6,988 bases of DNA from Patescibacteria group bacterium (GTDB lineage: Bacteria > Patescibacteriota > Minisyncoccia > UBA6257 > UBA11618). The notes under the pieces are model-generated. The model worked only from the letters and a program-made list of their open reading frames with translations, made no database searches and was not told where the DNA came from. This document shows, piece after piece, positions 4,133-6,988 of this stretch. The stretch covers positions 1 through 6,988 of the forward strand of contig DPNX01000040.1 in assembly GCA_003539915.1 (NCBI GenBank). The letters are read 5' to 3'. The position numbers and the translations under genes are program-made. The first letter of the stretch is position 1; each line of letters begins with the position of its first letter.

Positions 4133-6719
4133 CTTTAATTTGTCCACCGATTATCTTGTCTGCTAACTTATCTAAAATCACCCTCTGGATCAATCTTTTG
4201 ACTGGTCTAACACCATAATTGATATCAAAACCATTATCAACTATATACTTCTTAGCTGACTTATCAATTGTTATCTTAATATTCTTATCTGCTAACATCT
4301 TCTTTACTTGAACTAATTGAATATCAACAATCTTTTCAATATCTTTTTTCTGTAAAGCATTAAAGATAATAGTATCGTCTAAACGATTCAAAAACTCTGG
4401 TCTAAACTTATCTTTAAGAGATTGCTTAACTAAACTCTTAAAATCTTCTTCCATAACCTTATTATCCTTTTCTGATTGAGAACCAAAACCTATACCAGCC
4501 ATCCTTTTAAAATGATGACTACCAATATTAGAAGTCATTATAATAATAGAATTTTTGAAATTAACCACCTTTCCCTTGCTGTCAGTTAAGCGACCATTGT
4601 CAAGAACTTGTAATAAAAGATTAAAAACTTCTGGATGAGCTTTCTCGATCTCATCAAATAAAATAAGACTATATGGTCGATGACGGACTATTTCTGTTAG
4701 CCTTCCTCCCTCCTCAAAACCAACATAGCCGGGGGGAGATCCTATTAACTTTGAAACAGCATGTCTCTCCATATATTCCGACATATCTATTCTGACTAAT
4801 GATTTATCATCATTAAACATAAATTCTGCCAAAGCCTTAGAAAGCTCTGTTTTTCCTACACCAGTTGGACCTAAGAACATAAAAGATCCTAATGGCCTAT
4901 CTTCATCAGCTAAACCAGCTCTACTACGACGCAAAGCTGAAGAGATGACTTGTATAGCTTTTTGCTGACCAACCACCCTACCTCTCAAAACATCCTCGAT
5001 CTTCATTAGCTTTTCCGCCTCAGATTCCATCATTTTATTAACCGGAATACCCGTCCAGCGAGAAACAACGGAAGCAACATCCTCTTCATCAACCGCTTCC
5101 TTCAAAAATCTATCCTTATTTTGTTTCTTTTTTGTTTTAGGTCCACCAAAACATTTCTTTTCAAAAACTTTAAACTCCTTCTCAGCTACTGGTAACTTGC
5201 CATATAATATTTGAGCTACTTCTTCTAAATTTCCATCTCTCTCTGCAATTTCTGCCTCTCTTCTCAAATCATCAATCTTTCTTCTCAAACCATGTAAACT
5301 CTCAAAAGCAATCTTCTCTGCATGCCAACGACTAGATAATTCATCATTGTTATCTTTAAATCCTGTTAACTTTTCACTAATTTCTGCTAAACGCTCTTTG
5401 TTCTTTTCCTCACCATCACTAGTTAAAGCCGATCGCTCTATCTCTAAACGAGTGATCTCCTGTCTAACTTTATCAATCTCCTGAGGTAAGCTTTCAGTCT
5501 CTAACCTCCGAGCTGCTGCTGCCTCATCCATTAAATCAACAGCTTTATCAGGCAAGAAACGATCAGTTATATAACGAGCTGACAAGTTAACTGCTGCAAC
5601 TAATGCTTCATCACTAATACGTAAACCATGATGAATCTCGTACTTTTCTTTCAAGCCTCGCAAAATAGCCGTTGTGTCTTCTAAAGTAGGCTCTTCCACT
5701 ATAATGGGCTGAAAACGTCGCTCTAGAGCGGAATCCTTTTCAATATAACGTTGATATTCTTTTAAGGTGGTAGCACCAATTGCATGTAACTCACCACGAG
5801 CTAGTGAGGGCTTTAATAGATTAGAGGCATCAATAGCCCCTTCAGCCGCTCCAGCACCAACAATAGTATGCAACTCATCAATAAACAGAATCATTCTGCC
5901 AGATGAATTTTTAATTTCTTTAATAAAAGCTTTAAGACGATCTTCAAACTCTCCTCTAAATTTTGTTCCTGCTACCAAAGAACCTAGATCCAACATTATC
6001 AACTCCTTATCTTTAAGAGTCTCCGGTACGTCACCATCAACAATTCTTTGAGCAAGACCCTCAACCACAGCCGTCTTACCTACCCCTGGTTCTCCAATAA
6101 GAACTGGGTTGTTTTTGGTCCGTCGAGATAAAACCTGTACTAAACGTCGTAACTCATTTTCTCTGCCAATAACGGGATCTAACTTACCCTCCTTAGCTTT
6201 TTGAGTTAGGTTAACTGCATATTTTTCTAAAACCTGAAACTTACTCTCCGGCATCTCATCAGTAACTCTCATTGAACCTCTTAAGTGAGCCAAGGTCCTT
6301 AACAAGTTGTCCCGACGTACACCTAATTTTTCTAAAATATCTTGAGCACTTGATTTGGTATCAACAAGACTCAATAACAAATGCTCGCAAGAAATAAACT
6401 CATCTTTTTGAGCTAAAGCAATCTTGGCCGCCCGATCAAGCATCTGAATTACTTCATGAGATAAATACAACTGCCCCACTGAAGCAGCTGAAAAAATCTT
6501 AGGCATTTTTTCTAATTCATCCTCAATTCTTTGGTGAAGCTCATCAAAATCAATGCCCGACTTCAACAACATAGGTTGAGTTAGTGATTGGCTATCAGAT
6601 AACAGGCTGTGTAATAAATGAATAGCCTTAAACTCACCATGATTTCGCTTTGTAGCCAAATCTTGGGCGTTCTGCAAAGCTTCCTGCGCTTTTATAGTAA
6701 AGCGGTGAAATGATTTCAT
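4077..6719 (-). CDS. clpB: ClpB-type AAA+ disaggregase carrying a ClpC-like IGF loop
   Basis: 880 residues, slightly longer than E. coli ClpB (857). A hexameric ATPase that threads aggregated proteins through its pore, usually with DnaK. Order: N-domain 1-150; NBD1 with Walker A GEPGVGKT (209-216), Walker B ILFIDE (277-282), pore loop KFRG (253-256, Phe for the usual Tyr) and arginines 334-335; long coiled-coil middle domain about 401-545, including YGKLP at 506-510, where Tyr506 matches a regulatory Tyr of E. coli ClpB; NBD2 with Walker A GPTGVGKT (617-624), pore loop GYVG (664-667), Walker B LILFDE (685-690), arginine region RPEFLNR (773-779) and sensor 2 GVRP (836-839). Odd: residues 730-770 are about 11 longer than in ClpB and contain IGF (743-745), like the ClpP-docking loop of ClpC. 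The length of the middle domain decides for ClpB over ClpC. ATG 6717-6719 gives a complete N-domain. Confidence 0.95.
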   Translation of the reverse strand: MKSFHRFTIKAQEALQNAQDLATKRNHGEFKAIHLLHSLLSDSQSLTQPMLLKSGIDFDELHQRIEDELEKMPKIFSAASVGQLYLSHEVIQMLDRAAKIALAQKDEFISCEHLLLSLVDTKSSAQDILEKLGVRRDNLLRTLAHLRGSMRVTDEMPESKFQVLEKYAVNLTQKAKEGKLDPVIGRENELRRLVQVLSRRTKNNPVLIGEPGVGKTAVVEGLAQRIVDGDVPETLKDKELIMLDLGSLVAGTKFRGEFEDRLKAFIKEIKNSSGRMILFIDELHTIVGAGAAEGAIDASNLLKPSLARGELHAIGATTLKEYQRYIEKDSALERRFQPIIVEEPTLEDTTAILRGLKEKYEIHHGLRISDEALVAAVNLSARYITDRFLPDKAVDLMDEAAAARRLETESLPQEIDKVRQEITRLEIERSALTSDGEEKNKERLAEISEKLTGFKDNNDELSSRWHAEKIAFESLHGLRRKIDDLRREAEIAERDGNLEEVAQILYGKLPVAEKEFKVFEKKCFGGPKTKKKQNKDRFLKEAVDEEDVASVVSRWTGIPVNKMMESEAEKLMKIEDVLRGRVVGQQKAIQVISSALRRSRAGLADEDRPLGSFMFLGPTGVGKTELSKALAEFMFNDDKSLVRIDMSEYMERHAVSKLIGSPPGYVGFEEGGRLTEIVRHRPYSLILFDEIEKAHPEVFNLLLQVLDNGRLTDSKGKVVNFKNSIIIMTSNIGSHHFKRMAGIGFGSQSEKDNKVMEEDFKSLVKQSLKDKFRPEFLNRLDDTIIFNALQKKDIEKIVDIQLVQVKKMLADKNIKITIDKSAKKYIVDNGFDINYGVRPVKRLIQRVILDKLADKIIGGQIKDGDKAKISFKESNISISV
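4143..4148 (-). promoter_or_regulatory. Ribosome-binding site for the membrane protein inside clpB
   Basis: GGTGGA lies ten bases upstream of ATG 4130-4132, within clpB codons. It supports that ATG over the GTG at 4145-4147, which falls inside the site itself. The spacing is slightly long and the match to the consensus is imperfect. Confidence 0.4.
4479..4499 (-). other. IGF tripeptide loop in ClpB NBD2, candidate ClpP-docking site
   Basis: These bases encode residues 741-747, AGIGFGS. The loop lies between the MTSN sensor-1 region (728-731) and FRPEF (772-776). It corresponds in position to the hydrophobic tripeptide loop of ClpC, ClpA and ClpE, and resembles the IGFGA string of ClpX. E. 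coli and Thermus ClpB, recalled from memory, have a shorter segment here with no such tripeptide. Confidence 0.6.
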
Positions 6720-6735
6720 ATAGCACTTTAAAAGT

Positions 6736-6763
6736 AATATAAAATGACCGCCTCGTCAATCAA
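6736..6763 (-). promoter_or_regulatory. Promoter of clpB
   Basis: On the minus strand TTGATT (6758-6763), a 16-base spacer and TATATT (6736-6741) form a good housekeeping-type promoter in the 57-base gap behind the cysteine desulfurase. The start codon is 16 bases after the -10, so the leader is only about ten bases and has no Shine-Dalgarno site. The spacer holds TGAC-N6-GTCA and the octamer CGGTCATT shared with the surface-protein promoter. No CIRCE element is seen. Confidence 0.5.
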
Positions 6764-6776
6764 AAAAATCTTTATT

Positions 6777-6988
6777 TTACTTACCAAAACGCTGCTTAAA
6801 AATCTCCAAGGCTGAAGATACTTCCGCCTTGGTAGTATGTCTTCCAAAAGATAATCTCAAACTACTAAAAGCTCTATCCTCCGATCCACCCAAGGCCTCT
6901 ATTACATAAGAAGGCTTAATACTCCGAGCTGAGCAAGCAGTACCAGAAGAAACCGCTAATCCCCAGATATCTAATTCAATACAAAGAT
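6777..6988 (-). CDS. Cysteine desulfurase, C-terminal end (partial, 5' part outside window)
   Basis: The last 69 complete codons of a minus-strand frame end at TAA 6777-6779. The PLP-dependent NifS/IscS family removes sulfur from cysteine for iron-sulfur clusters and tRNA thiolation. The visible part contains the catalytic-cysteine loop SSGTACSA, then KPSYVIEALG and SSLRLSFGRHTT, all in the family order. The Cys in GTACSA would form the persulfide. The tail after the GRHTT motif is short and lacks the longer IscS extension that contacts IscU, so a NifS-like form is more likely than a classical IscS. The PLP lysine lies outside the window, so the exact subtype cannot be settled. No clear terminator separates it from clpB; a T7 run follows the stop without a GC-rich stem. 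Confidence 0.9.
   Translation of the reverse strand, partial: LCIELDIWGLAVSSGTACSARSIKPSYVIEALGGSEDRAFSSLRLSFGRHTTKAEVSSALEIFKQRFGK

Noticed and set aside
5767..6051. Plus-strand open frame of 94 codons
   Set aside because: Antisense to the conserved NBD1 of clpB.
6736..6763. Intrinsic terminator of the cysteine desulfurase or a CIRCE element
   Set aside because: TGAC-N6-GTCA gives only a four-pair stem, and it does not match the CIRCE nine-base arms.

Overview
The window is an AT-rich bacterial segment in which every supported gene lies on the minus strand. From right to left it holds the C-terminal end of a cysteine desulfurase (cut by the window edge), a full-length ClpB-type AAA+ disaggregase, an unrecognised multi-pass membrane protein that overlaps the end of clpB, a small winged-helix regulator, and the first 797 codons of a large secreted surface protein (cut by the left edge). 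The surface protein combines a signal peptide, a short coiled coil, a peptidoglycan-binding-like domain with a cysteine pair, and tandem beta domains. This layout, the regulator type and the AT-rich leaders without Shine-Dalgarno sites recall Candidatus Patescibacteria (CPR), Parcubacteria-like lineages. That placement rests on family recognition and is not proven. The standard code fits, since TAA and TAG are the stops seen.

Layout: 1-2391 surface protein. 2392-2726 is a 335-base gene-free region with two candidate promoters, two T-tailed hairpins and two inverted-repeat operators. 2727-3329 winged-helix protein, with a near-consensus promoter (3338-3367) whose spacer holds a perfect DnaA box. 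3377-4132 membrane protein, probably translated with clpB. 4077-6719 clpB. 6720-6776 short clpB promoter region. 6777-6988 cysteine desulfurase 3' end.

The most notable observation is in the disaggregase. It has the long middle domain typical of ClpB (DnaK-linked disaggregation). After the second Walker B it also has an extra loop with the tripeptide IGF, at the place where ClpC, ClpA and ClpX carry their ClpP-docking loop and ClpB does not. It therefore looks like a natural disaggregase able to dock a ClpP protease. The second is the control region of the surface protein: a strong promoter is followed within about 30-100 bases by two terminator-like hairpins whose parts can also pair with each other, suggesting attenuation or a separate small RNA. 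The third is the regulator gene, apparently expressed from a nearly leaderless promoter covered by a DnaA box, with a second perfect DnaA box and a cluster of CGGCAA elements inside its coding region.
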